In this document: one piece after another, positions 1-8,800 of the stretch
Layout: each line of letters begins with the position of its first letter
Numbering within the stretch: the first letter of the stretch is position 1
Assembly: GCA_964195545.1 (NCBI GenBank)
Contig: CAXMQQ010000033.1
Span: 1-30,755, forward strand
DNA from: JAHEEL01 sp964195545
Lineage (GTDB): Bacteria > Actinomycetota > Acidimicrobiia > Spongiisociales > UBA5794
Length of the DNA stretch: 30,755 nt
Direction: 5' to 3'
Notes under the pieces: generated by a model
The model's input: the letters and a program-made list of their open reading frames with translations, nothing else
The model's database searches: none
What the model was told of the DNA's origin: nothing
Made by a program: the position numbers and the translations under genes

Positions 1-276
1 CACATTCGCCTGCGTTCCAACGGCGGTTCCCACGACCCAGAGAACCTCACCACCCTGTGCTGGTTCCACCACCATGTTGCGATCCACCAACAAGGCTTCC
101 GAATCGACCCCGACAGCCCACCACTCAAACGAAGACTGCTCCGAACCCCGACAAACCCAGACCCACCCAGACCGACCCGCCCGGCGTACCCGATACCCAC
201 TACGCCACCGCAGACGGCCACCGACTACCGAACTACGGATTACTCTCTCCGCCATGGACATTGCTGCAATCGTTGA
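1..276 (+). CDS. HNH endonuclease, C-terminal fragment (DUF222/13E12-like), 5' end outside window
   Basis: Frame 1 is open from the first base to a TGA at 274-276 (91 residues). It begins HIRLRSNGGS and continues with DPENLTTLC and FHHHVAIH, the H...N...H spacing of an HNH nuclease: the window opens on a histidine, with Asn15 and His23/His24 following. The tail is rich in proline and threonine (PTNPDPPRPTRP). This arrangement is typical of the DUF222/13E12-repeat HNH proteins that are numerous in actinobacterial genomes, whose biological role is mostly unknown. The DUF222 half would lie upstream of the window and cannot be seen. The last 23 bases overlap the start of the xanthine phosphoribosyltransferase gene in another frame. 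HNH family assignment is good; the DUF222 assignment is inference from the C-terminal style. Confidence 0.75.
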   Translation, partial: HIRLRSNGGSHDPENLTTLCWFHHHVAIHQQGFRIDPDSPPLKRRLLRTPTNPDPPRPTRPAYPIPTTPPQTATDYRTTDYSLRHGHCCNR

Positions 277-820
277 AGAGCGGGGACGTGTCGCCGGAGA
301 TCTCGTGCTGGTTGACGACTTTCTCAACCATCGGGTCGATCCCGTGATCATCGACGAGATCGGGCGACAGATCGCCGAGCAGTTCGCCGATCTCGAACCA
401 GACCTCATCGTCACGGCCGAAGCTTCCGGGATTCCACCCGCGATGGCCACCGCCCGATATCTCCCGGTGCCCGTGGTGTACGCCAAGAAGTATCACTCGA
501 TCGGCGATCGGGACACCCTCGTTCGTGAGGTTGTCTCTCCGACCAAGGGTGTCGAATACCGCATCGAGGTGGCAAGGCGTGCGCTCGAACCCGGTGGCAG
601 TGCGCTCATTATCGATGACTTCCTCGCAGGCGGGCGGACGGCACAGTCGCTCGGCCAGATCGTCGAGGAGTCAGGCGGCGTCGTCGCCGGCTTCGCCTTC
701 GTGATCGAGAAGCAGTTCGCTGGCGGACGGAATCTCCTCAAGGCAAACGGCTGGGACGTCTGGTCACTCGTCGAGATCGCTGGAATCGAGAACGGGAAGC
801 CGGTCATCGCCGGTCGTTGA
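254..820 (+). CDS. xpt: Xanthine phosphoribosyltransferase
   Basis: This 188-residue protein transfers phosphoribose from PRPP to xanthine, giving XMP for purine salvage; it is cytosolic. It resembles Bacillus-type Xpt (about 194 residues) along its length. The N-terminus has VDDFLNHRVDP, the middle has TAEASGIPPA (the conserved SSGIAPA-like segment), and the PRPP-binding loop IIDDFLAGGRTA lies at about residues 119-130. The stretch FVIEKQFAGGR near the C-terminus also matches the family. I chose the ATG at 254 because it gives the family's normal N-terminus; the frame is open further upstream to an ATG at 74, but that extension is the proline-rich HNH tail read in another frame. No Shine-Dalgarno sequence precedes 254, so translation may be leaderless or coupled to the overlapping HNH gene. 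Confidence 0.9.
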   Translation: MDIAAIVEERGRVAGDLVLVDDFLNHRVDPVIIDEIGRQIAEQFADLEPDLIVTAEASGIPPAMATARYLPVPVVYAKKYHSIGDRDTLVREVVSPTKGVEYRIEVARRALEPGGSALIIDDFLAGGRTAQSLGQIVEESGGVVAGFAFVIEKQFAGGRNLLKANGWDVWSLVEIAGIENGKPVIAGR

Positions 821-829
821 CGGTCATCC

Positions 830-939
830 TCAAAGGCTGACGATTCCGATCCCGATTGCGATGTAGAGCACACCTGCGATGACCTGCAGGAACGCCCGCG
901 GGTTCGCCTCGGTCTGAACCTCTTGCGGAGTTGTTCCAT
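830..939 (-). pseudogene. Possible remnant of a one-helix membrane protein (frameshifted?)
   Basis: On the minus strand the frame ending at 830 finishes with ANPRAFLQVIAGVLYIAIG followed by IGIVSL, a convincing C-terminal transmembrane helix. Its own frame offers no good start. An ATG at 939 in a neighbouring frame begins MEQLRKRF and has AGGA upstream, so a single frameshift would join a plausible start to the hydrophobic tail and give a peptide of about 36 residues. I do not recognise the protein. The stretch 821-1105 otherwise holds nothing I can support on either strand. Confidence 0.25.
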
Positions 940-1105
940 CGGATCCTGGCGTCGGCCCGAACAACGGCCCTGGTGCTCTTACTCCTCTTCGTCGACGCGA
1001 CGCCCACCGGATACTGCTCCGACAGCGCACACGATCACCTACTCAGGATCTCGCTCGTGTAGCGGGAGGACGGTGTCGTCGGCGTGCTCATCTGACGTCA
1101 TCACG

Positions 1106-1492
1106 ATGGAACGTACCCGATACCCGCCTGATGGCTTGCAGCCGATGAACGACCGGATGCAGGCGTACGTCGGATTGCTCGTCGCCGCCGTCCGGAATAG
1201 GCCCGCGGCGATCCCGACCGTGTCCGGCACGGGAGCGCTGGTCGCTGTGGGTGCGTTCCTCTTGCAGGTCAGAGCACAGACGGTGGTCGGGTCCAGCAGA
1301 ACAGCGATCATCCTCAGTGCGGAGCCTCTGTTCGCCGCGGCAACGGCCGCGGTGGTCGTCGGCGAGCGCCTGACCACATCGGGGTGGATCGGAGCTGCGC
1401 TGATCATGGTTGGGATGTACGTCGTTCTGGCGTTTTCACCGGCGGAGCAAGCAGACCTCGTCGCAGCTGAATCGGTGAGCGACGCTCACTGA
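1106..1492 (+). pseudogene. EamA/DMT-family transporter, C-terminal remnant
   Basis: The last 80 or so residues match the end of EamA (drug/metabolite transporter superfamily) permeases. A hydrophobic helix ending FLLQVRAQ is followed by SRTAIILSAEPLFAA, the hallmark GERLT, and a final helix IGAALIMVGMYVVLAF. A complete EamA protein has about 280-300 residues and ten helices; here only the last three or four helices are recognisable. Sequence before about residue 30 from the ATG at 1106 does not look like a transporter. The upstream open frame (to 923) is serine/arginine-rich, typical of a wrong frame. I therefore read this as a 5'-deleted relic rather than a working exporter. The C-terminus overlaps the convergent small membrane protein gene by 7 bases. 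Confidence 0.6.
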
Positions 1493-1806
1493 GTCCTCTC
1501 GATACGGCGGATCCATCGGCTGCACACCGCGATGCCGGCGAGCATCGCAAAGAGCACGACGAACAGGATCGCAAGGAGTTCGGGGCCCGCGAAGTACGAG
1601 GTAGAGCATGTGCCGATTCCTTCGGGGCAGAGGCCCCAACCCGATCCTCCACCGGCGAGATCAGCGATGACGAGCATGGGAACGAGGGCCGTCGCAGCGG
1701 CAACGGCTATCAACACACCAAGCAGTGTTCGGAGAACGATCAACACGGGAAGAAGGCTACCCGGGATCGCCGGTTGCCCAGGTTCCCGGCACACTGCTAC
1801 GGTCAA
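1486..1806 (-). CDS. Small membrane protein of unknown function
   Basis: This open frame of up to 106 residues predicts two membrane segments: roughly LRTLLGVLIAVAAATALVPM near the N-terminus and ELLAILFVVLFAMLAGIAV near the C-terminus. They are separated by a loop that contains two cysteines (GLCPEG and GTCSTSYF) and probably faces outward. A short basic end (SRWIRRIERTQ) follows. A GTG at 1746 (VLIVLRTLLG) is a more natural start than the ATG at 1806, because the first 20 residues are proline-rich and unlike a membrane N-terminus, and the longer form would reach almost to the divergent thyX-like gene. I do not recognise the family. The paired cysteines between two helices look like a designed feature and support a real gene. 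Confidence 0.55.
   Translation of the reverse strand: MTVAVCREPGQPAIPGSLLPVLIVLRTLLGVLIAVAAATALVPMLVIADLAGGGSGWGLCPEGIGTCSTSYFAGPELLAILFVVLFAMLAGIAVCSRWIRRIERTQ
1774..1803 (+). promoter_or_regulatory. Candidate promoter of the ThyX-like gene
   Basis: TTGCCC at 1774-1779 and TACGGT at 1798-1803 are separated by 18 bases and resemble a sigma70-type -35/-10 pair. Transcription would start only a few bases before the ATG at 1816, giving a leaderless or nearly leaderless mRNA. This agrees with the lack of a Shine-Dalgarno sequence before that ATG. Pattern reading only. Confidence 0.35.
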
Positions 1807-1815
1807 ATACCACTC

Positions 1816-3483
1816 ATGTCATTCCAAACGAACCCCTCTCCAAGTCCCGTACCGGCGGGCTATCACGCCGAGGTCTTCACCGACGAAGAGCGGGAACTCC
1901 TAGGTCGCTTCTTCACCAACATTGACGGCCCGGTGTTCGGAATCGTCAATCTTCCCGAGGTCGTCAAAGGAGCGCTTTTCGCCCGCTACAGTCGTTCGCC
2001 CCACTCCATCAGACGGCTCTTCCTCGACGAGTTCGTCTCCCAGCCGGACCTGGGCGTCCGCGCCGTCGCTGGGGTTCTCGATGCGGACCCTGCAGTCGGC
2101 CTCGAGAAGGCTCAAGGCCTCTATAACCGGGTGTTCACACAGTTCGGGGACGATTCTGTTGCTCAACTCGGCGGTGCCCACATAGCGTGCGAGCAAGCAT
2201 CGAACATTCTCACCAAGGTCCTCGAGTGGGGTCGCCTCGCCTCATACCTCGAGCAATCCACGCGGTACATCTTCTACGACCGGAAGCTCGGCGACCGATA
2301 CCGCTACTACGTACCGGAAGAGCTAGTCGGATCCTCGCTCGAAGCGGATTTCCGCTCGACCATGAACGACCTGTTCGACATGTACTCGGCGCTGATCGGT
2401 CGAGCCGTCCCCTACTACGAGTCGCTCTTCCCGAAGCAGGACACCGATTCGATGGGTGTGTGGCGCTCAACGATCCGCGCGAAAGCCTGCGACGATCTAC
2501 GGGGCATGCTGCCGGCGGCGACTGTGTCGAACGTCGGCATCTTCGGAAGCGGTCAGGCATACGAAATGCTCCTGATGCGAATGCGGGCGCATCCGCTCGA
2601 CGAGATTCGCAGCTACTCGGACCTGATGCTCACCGAGCTTCGAACGATGATCCCCTCGTTCCTGACCAGGGTCGACGTTCCCGATCGTGGCGGAGCTTGG
2701 AGCGAATATCTGGCGTCGGTCGCGGCTGATCTCGAATCGCGAGCAGCTGCCCTCGACCTCGAGCCGGAGGATCGACCGGAGGTGAAGCTTGTCGAGTGGG
2801 ATCCCGACGGCGAGGCAAAGGTCGCGGCCGCGGCCCTCTACGCGGTGAGCGATCTTCCGGATGACCAACTCCTCGCCTACGTGCGGACGCTCCCGTCAGA
2901 GGACAGGGCGAATCTCATCAAGACGGCCGTCGGACCTCGATCGAATCGGCGCCACAAGCCGGGCCGTGCAATGGAACGCACGTCGTACCGGTTCGACGTT
3001 CTCTCGGACTACGGCATCTTCCGGGACCTACAGCGTCACCGGATGCTCACGATCGAATGGCAACGTCTCTCAACAGGTCACGGCTACATCACACCGGAAG
3101 CGATTGCCGACATCGGCGCGACGACGACATGGAATGAAGCGATGGAACGGACCGCCGCGCTTGCCGACCGAATCGCAGCAGCCTTTGGCCCGACGGTTGC
3201 CCAGTACGCGGTGCCGTTCGCATACCGGGTCCGCTACTACATCGACATGAACGCACGAGAGGCGTTCCATTTCCTCGAACTGAGAAGCCAGGCTTCGGGC
3301 CATCCCGGCTATCGCAGAGTCGCCCAACAGATGCACGACCTCATCCGCGACGAGGCCGGTCACCGGGTCATCGCCGATGCGATGCAGTACGTCGACCACA
3401 ACGACTACGACCTGGCACGGCTCGAAGAAGAACGAAGACTGGCAGCGAAGAGAGCGGCGCAAGAACCTACCAGTAGAAAGTAG
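1816..3483 (+). CDS. Double-length ThyX-like protein (FAD-dependent thymidylate synthase family)
   Basis: The 555-residue protein is about twice the length of ordinary ThyX (220-250 residues). ThyX makes dTMP from dUMP using FAD and methylenetetrahydrofolate. The N-terminal half (about 20-290) contains EWGRLASYLEQSTRY at residues 137-151: the S-x-R-Y end of the ThyX signature is kept but the RHR triplet is not. The C-terminal half (about 335-530) contains LQRHRMLTIEWQRLSTGHGY ending at residue 424: RHR is kept (407-409) but the spacing to serine is two residues longer and RY is lost. The remaining text (YYIDMNAREAFHFLELRSQ, HPGYR) is also ThyX-like. The ATG at 1816 is preferred to the upstream in-frame 1774 because the extra 14 residues overlap the promoter region. 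The C-terminal tail is charged (EEERRLAAKRAAQE). Family membership is clear; whether it makes dTMP is open. Confidence 0.75.
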   Translation: MSFQTNPSPSPVPAGYHAEVFTDEERELLGRFFTNIDGPVFGIVNLPEVVKGALFARYSRSPHSIRRLFLDEFVSQPDLGVRAVAGVLDADPAVGLEKAQGLYNRVFTQFGDDSVAQLGGAHIACEQASNILTKVLEWGRLASYLEQSTRYIFYDRKLGDRYRYYVPEELVGSSLEADFRSTMNDLFDMYSALIGRAVPYYESLFPKQDTDSMGVWRSTIRAKACDDLRGMLPAATVSNVGIFGSGQAYEMLLMRMRAHPLDEIRSYSDLMLTELRTMIPSFLTRVDVPDRGGAWSEYLASVAADLESRAAALDLEPEDRPEVKLVEWDPDGEAKVAAAALYAVSDLPDDQLLAYVRTLPSEDRANLIKTAVGPRSNRRHKPGRAMERTSYRFDVLSDYGIFRDLQRHRMLTIEWQRLSTGHGYITPEAIADIGATTTWNEAMERTAALADRIAAAFGPTVAQYAVPFAYRVRYYIDMNAREAFHFLELRSQASGHPGYRRVAQQMHDLIRDEAGHRVIADAMQYVDHNDYDLARLEEERRLAAKRAAQEPTSRK

Positions 3484-3538
3484 AACGAACCGAGGGGCCT
3501 TCGGCTTCGTGTCTCTCTACCTTTCTGCTTTCTACTTT
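3477..3538. terminator. Nested inverted repeat, likely bidirectional terminator
   Basis: AAAGTAGAA (3477-3485) pairs with TTCTACTTT (3530-3538). Inside it CGAACCGA (3486-3493) pairs with TCGG-C-TTCG (3501-3509) with one bulged base, and a pyrimidine-rich stretch with T runs follows. The element lies exactly between the stop codons of two convergent genes. Placement and symmetry fit a terminator for both strands. Confidence 0.5.
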
Positions 3539-3545
3539 GTACTTC

Positions 3546-3758
3546 CTATCCCTGTAGCGGGATCCTCAGCACCAAGGCGTCGTCCTCCACCGCCCACTCC
3601 GCACGACCGATGAGCGAGTAGTCCATGTAGTCCTTCTCGGCACTGTCGATCCAGACCCGCCGGGCTTCACCCTCGAGCGGCGGGATCCCACGCTCCTTCA
3701 CGGCTTTCGCCCGGTCACGGAATCGGTCAAGAAACTCGTCGACGTTCAATTGGGCCAT
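3546..3758 (-). CDS. Hypothetical 70-residue acidic protein
   Basis: A 70-residue soluble protein starts MAQLNVDEFLDRF and ends ALVLRIPLQG. It has a charged helical first half (DRFRDRAKAVKERG) followed by PPLEGEARRVWIDSAEKDY and a predicted beta end. The ATG at 3758 is preceded by AGGAGATCT, a good Shine-Dalgarno sequence, which marks the start; the frame is open to 4265 upstream, but that part is antisense to the ATPase gene and looks random. The gene is divergent from the ArsA-like pair and convergent with the ThyX-like gene. I do not recognise the family and give no function. Confidence 0.65.
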   Translation of the reverse strand: MAQLNVDEFLDRFRDRAKAVKERGIPPLEGEARRVWIDSAEKDYMDYSLIGRAEWAVEDDALVLRIPLQG

Positions 3759-3845
3759 AGATCTCCTGTTCGTCTCCGCCCGCAGCGTACCCGACCGCCG
3801 GTCGTCGGCGCAGACCCATACGACGTCCAGGACTACCCTTGAGTC

Positions 3846-4706
3846 ATGCTCGAACGCCGCCTTCTCATCGTGTCCGGCAAAGGCGGCGTTGGCAAGTCCG
3901 GGGTCTCCGCGGCCCTCGGCATCCTCGCCGCTCGTCGGGGGAAGCGCGTTCTCGTTCTCGCGATGATCCAACCCAGCGGACTCGCCGCTCACCTCGGCGT
4001 CGACTCCCTCACCTACGAACCGACCCGTATTCGACCGGGATTGTTCGCCGCGGCGGTCGATCGCTCTCACGCCCTCGAGGAATACCTCGGTCTCCAACTC
4101 CACGTGCCCCGTTCGCTTCCCATGAGACAGCTGTCCAATGCCCTCAGTGTCTTGGCTGATACCGCACCCGGGATCCGAGAGATCGTCACGATAGGCAAGC
4201 CCATCTTCGAGGTCCTGCGTGGCGAGTGGGATCTGGTCATCGCGGATGCTCCTCCGCTCGGCCAACTGCAGTCGTATCTCTCAGCACCACAGACCATCAC
4301 CGGACTCGTTCCGATGGGTGCCGTACGGGAGCAGGCCTCCCGGTTCGAGTCGACACTCGCAGATCCTTCAATCAGCGGCCTCCTCCTCGTCACAACCCCC
4401 GAAGAGCTTGCTGTTCTCGAGACCAGGGAGGCGATCGCTCAGATCGACGCTGAACGGCAGATCCTCATTGCCGGCGTGGTCGCCAACCGAGTCCTTGAAC
4501 CGCTGGAAGTAGAATCCGGCGCAGTTGACGCCGTGTCGGACGGCCCACCGCGAGACGCCGGTCTGCTCCACACCGGATTGGTTGAGTCCCAGGCTGTCTG
4601 GCTCCGATCGATCCCCGATGATCCCCGCCTGCCGTTCCTCTTCGGATTCCACACACCGGCAGAAGTATCGGAACGTCTCGCCGAGATCTGCGAGTCATTC
4701 GCATGA
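3846..4706 (+). CDS. ArsA/Get3-like ATPase, subunit A
   Basis: This 286-residue P-loop ATPase of the ArsA/Get3/MinD class has the deviant Walker A SGKGGVGKS at residues 10-18, including the signature lysine Lys12 that acts across the dimer. Its second nucleotide motif is DLVIADAPPLGQ. It is shorter than eukaryotic Get3 and lacks an obvious arsenite-binding cysteine set. Its stop overlaps the start of the next ATPase by ATGA, so the two are probably made together and may form a heterodimer. Paired ArsA-like genes are known in actinobacteria (for example mycobacterial Rv3679-Rv3680, described as Get3-like); I infer the same type here, with no substrate assigned. TACCCT at 3834-3839 could be a -10 element for a leaderless transcript, since no Shine-Dalgarno sequence is visible. 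Confidence 0.8.
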   Translation: MLERRLLIVSGKGGVGKSGVSAALGILAARRGKRVLVLAMIQPSGLAAHLGVDSLTYEPTRIRPGLFAAAVDRSHALEEYLGLQLHVPRSLPMRQLSNALSVLADTAPGIREIVTIGKPIFEVLRGEWDLVIADAPPLGQLQSYLSAPQTITGLVPMGAVREQASRFESTLADPSISGLLLVTTPEELAVLETREAIAQIDAERQILIAGVVANRVLEPLEVESGAVDAVSDGPPRDAGLLHTGLVESQAVWLRSIPDDPRLPFLFGFHTPAEVSERLAEICESFA

Positions 4707-5764
4707 GCCGAGAGACGACCACCGTGATCGTGACCGGCGCGGGAGGAGTCGGCAAGACGACGATCTCTGCCGCCGTCGCCATACGGCTGGCGGGGTCCGA
4801 GCGGCGCACCGTCGTCATGACCGTGGATCCCGCACGACGCCTCGCCGATGCCCTGAGTCTGCACTCCCTGGCGAATGAGCCCTCGCCTGTGCCGGACGTC
4901 ACCGGCTTGTGGGCTTCTACGCTCGACGCGTCGGCGTCCTGGGAGGGCGTCGTCCACCGGTACAGCGATCCCGACGTTGCGGAGCGTCTCCTCAAGAACC
5001 ATTACTTCCGTGCCATCGCCGATCGCTTCCCTGCCGCTCAATCATTCGCAGCAGCAGAAACCATGGCGATGATGATCGAATCTGGCAACTGGGACGCGAT
5101 CGTCGTCGACACACCCCCATCGGCCGGCGGCCTCGATTTCTTCCTCGCACCGTCCCAGACCGCAGAGCTCATCGGGGGGAAGCTGATCCGGTGGCTCACC
5201 GGATCTCAACTCCCCGGTCGGCGATTCCTCTATCGGTTCACCGGGCGTCCCATCCTCAAGATCGCAGACACGATCCTCGGCGGGCCCCTTCTCGAGGACG
5301 TTGCCGAATTCCTGCTCGATCTCCGGACCATGTACGACCAACTCGCCGCACGCGCCGAGACCATCAAGCGTCACCAGCAACGAGCTACGACGCTAGTCGC
5401 GACGACCGCCGATCCGGCACCCGTGGCCGAGGTACTCAGATTCTTCGAGGAATTGACGGAGGTCTCGGTCGAACCCGCTGCCGTGATCCTGAATCGTGCC
5501 CTGCCCCTCGAGTGGACGACCGCCTCCCGGCAGCCGATTCGCGGTATCCCGGATCCTGAGCTTCGGGCCATCCTCAAAGCAAATCTGATCAGATGGGGTG
5601 GGGAAGCACGCCGACAGGCAACAGCGATGGAGGGCATCGCCGATCGATACGGTGTCCCGCTCATCACCGTGCCGTGGGTTGCCGACTCGCCTACGACCGT
5701 TGAAGGTCTCGGGCAGCTGCTCGCCGACGTCGATGGCCTCGACCCGCTGATAACGGACGACTGA
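4703..5764 (+). CDS. ArsA/Get3-like ATPase, subunit B
   Basis: This 353-residue protein has Walker A TGAGGVGKTT at residues 11-20, with Ala13 where the signature lysine of the family would be. Its switch motif is AIVVDTPPSAG, and the following segment (LDFFLAPSQ) is typical of actinobacterial ArsA-like proteins. TVDPARRLADAL after the first helix matches the family's conserved D-P-A-R segment. The start ATG lies within the end of subunit A (ATGA overlap at 4703-4706). One partner with the signature lysine and one without suggests an asymmetric heterodimer with division of labour in ATP hydrolysis; this is inference. No transmembrane segments are visible, so the protein is probably cytosolic. 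Confidence 0.8.
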   Translation: MSRETTTVIVTGAGGVGKTTISAAVAIRLAGSERRTVVMTVDPARRLADALSLHSLANEPSPVPDVTGLWASTLDASASWEGVVHRYSDPDVAERLLKNHYFRAIADRFPAAQSFAAAETMAMMIESGNWDAIVVDTPPSAGGLDFFLAPSQTAELIGGKLIRWLTGSQLPGRRFLYRFTGRPILKIADTILGGPLLEDVAEFLLDLRTMYDQLAARAETIKRHQQRATTLVATTADPAPVAEVLRFFEELTEVSVEPAAVILNRALPLEWTTASRQPIRGIPDPELRAILKANLIRWGGEARRQATAMEGIADRYGVPLITVPWVADSPTTVEGLGQLLADVDGLDPLITDD

Positions 5765-5845
5765 CACCAGACTGCGAACAGTGAAGACCATCACGTAGAC
5801 GCGGACGTTGCTGTCGGCGGTTCGCTGGCTGCTCGCTCTCCGTCC

Positions 5846-8800
5846 TCACATCACCACCGAGGGGCCGAGCAGCTCCCTCAATTCCGCGAACAGTGCTGAT
5901 CTCGGCTCGACCCTGTGCTCCGAACCCAGCTCGATGACGCGCTCCCCGCCGTCCGATGTCATGTGCAGGAAGACACCAGCGTTCCCGGGATGATTCGCGA
6001 GCACACCCCGCAGTTGCTCGACCGTTGAACGCGACATCCGCGTCGCTGGGACCTTGAGTCGGACCGAGGTTTCTGCCTCGAGGCGCGGTTCTCGCACCTG
6101 CTGAGCGATCATCTTGACGTCGTCGCCACGATGGTCGACGCGTCCGGTGATGATGAGCACAGCGTCCTCGCGGATCATCGGTCCGAACTCCGTGACGGTT
6201 CGTGGGAAGCACACGACTTCAACCGAACCTTGGAGATCTTCGAAGTTGAAAAAGTACATTGGATCCCCGGCCTTCGTATACCGGGTGTTGATCGAGCCGA
6301 CAACGCCACCGATCGTTGCGGTTGACTTGTCCTCCATCTCCCACATCCCCGGCATCGAGGTTGAACACATCGCTTCGAGCGCCTGTTCAACACCGAGGAG
6401 CGGGTGGTCGGAGACGTAGAGGCCCAGCATCTCCTTTTCAAAGGCGAGCTTCACCTTCTTCCCCCACTCGACGTCGGGTATCGCGAGTCCCTCCGAGTCT
6501 GCATCGTCGTTGGCCCCGCCGAACAGACTGTACTGCCCCATGTCTTCGGCACGGCGTCGAGCGATCGTCGCGTCGAGTGTGTCGTGAGCGACTTCGAAAA
6601 GACCCATCCGGTTGTGACCGAGGGAGTCGAATGCACCGGCCTTGATGAGCGACTCAACCGTGCGCTTGTTCAACGCGCTCACGTCGACCCGATCGACGAA
6701 GTCACCGAAGTCCTCGAACGGGCCGTTGGTATCCCGATCCTCGACGATCTGGGCAACGACCGCTTCTCCGACGTTCCGGATGGCGGAGAGGCCGAACGAG
6801 ATCGACCCGTCCACACCGACGAAGTCCGACTCGGAAACGTTGACGTCGGGGACGTGTACGGGGATGCCCATGATCCGACACTGGTGGAGGTAGATCGCGG
6901 TCTTGTCCTTGTCCCGCTTGACCGCAGTCAGCAGAGCCGCCATGTACTCCGCCGGGTAGTGGACCTTGAGCCACGCCGTCTGATAGGCAACGAGAGCGTA
7001 TGCCGCCGAGTGAGACTTGTTGAATCCATAGCCGGCGAAGTGCACGATGAACCCGAAAAGCTCTCTACCGAGTGCTTCGGGATGACCCCGTTCGACGCAT
7101 CCGGCGACGAACTTCTCTTCCTGCTGGTTCATCACCGCGGGGATCTTCTTGCCCATGGCCTTGCGGAGCGCGTCCGCCTCCACCATCGAGAAGCCCGCCA
7201 TCGTCTGAGCGGTCTGCATGACTTGCTCCTGGAAGACCATGATCCCGAAACTGTCGGACAGCACGTCTTCAAGATCCGGGTGGAGATACTCGATCGGCGC
7301 CTTGCCATTCTTCCGATCGGCGTACTCGTGATGCATCCCGGCACCGAGCGGCCCCGGTCGATACAGAGCGTTCAACGCAACGAGGTGATCGAACACTTCC
7401 GGCTTGAGATTCCGCATCAGGGCCCGCATCGGCCCTCCCTCGAACTGGAACACTCCCATCGAGTCCCCACGCTGGAACATGTCGAAGACGAGTGGATCGT
7501 CAAGCGGTATGGCGTCGATGTCCGGTCGTAAGCCGGTGTTGCGCTCGATCAGTTCGAGAGCCCGCTCGATCGTCGTCAGATTGCGCAGCCCCAGGAAGTC
7601 CATCTTGAGGAGACCGAGCGCTTCGACTCCGTGCATCTCGTACTGGGTCACGACTTCGGCGTCCGCACCCTTTCGTTGAACGGGGACCACTTCGGTCAGG
7701 GGCACCGGTGAGATCACGACCGCAGCGGCGTGAATCGAATCCTGTCTCCGCAGGCCTTCCAATCCACGTGCCGTGTCGATCACTTCCCTGGTGATCACAT
7801 CGGATTCGTAGAGATCTCGCAGACCGGACGCCGCGGTGAAATGGTCCCGATCCATCTGCTCCCCGGCGTGCCCCGGATCCTCCAGGCACTGTCCCAGGGT
7901 CGCGTCCTTGCCGAGAATTGACGGCGGCATCAGCTTTGCCGCCCGATCACCTACTCCGTAGGGGTGACCGAGAACCCTGGCGGCGTCGCGGATTGCCTGT
8001 TTCCCTTTGATCGTGGAGAAGGTGATGATCTGGGCGACGTGATCTGAGCCATATCGCTCAGCGCAGTACTGGATCATCTCGCCACGATGTCGCTCATCGA
8101 AATCCATGTCGATGTCCGGCATCTCACGGCGACCCGGGTTGAGGAAGCGTTCGAAAATCAACCCGTACGCGATCGGATCCAGCCCGGTGATCTCCAAGCA
8201 GTATGCAACGATCGAACCCGCCGCACTGCCGCGGCCCGGACCGGTACGGATCCCTCGCTCTCTTGCGTGACGGATCAGATCCCACACGATCAGAAAGTAC
8301 GCCGAGAATCCCATCTCGACGATCACACGAAGTTCATACTCGAGTCGCTCCGCGATCTCGTCGTCGAATTCGCCGTACCTCCGTCGCGCTCCCTCCATGA
8401 CGAGATCTCGCAGATAGCTCGTCTCATCCATGCCGTCGGGAACCGGGAACTGCGGCAGCAAGATCTTGTCGAAATCGAGCGACACATCGGCTCGGTCCGC
8501 GATCAACAGGCTGTTGTCCGTCGCCCCCGGGTACCGGTCGGCCGGGAACCGCTCACGCATCTCGCTTGCCGTCTTGATGTAGAACTCCTCCGACCCGAAC
8601 CGGAATCGATCCTCGTCGCTCTTGTTCGCACCCGTCTGGATACAGAGGAGGACATCGTGAGCGTCGGCCTCGTAGGCATAGGTGTAATGGCTGTCGTTGG
8701 AGGCAAGCAGCGGCGCGCCGATATCCCTGGAGATCTGCAGGAGGTCGTCCATGATCCGTTGCTGCCCCGGGATCCCATGATCCTGGACCTCGATGAACCA

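Noticed and set aside
74..253. N-terminal extension of xpt to an ATG at 74
   Set aside because: The 60 extra residues are proline/arginine/threonine-rich and come from the HNH gene in another frame; Xpt proteins start where the ATG at 254 does.
6404..7531. 375-residue plus-strand open frame across dnaE
   Set aside because: Antisense to conserved dnaE; composition typical of a shadow frame.
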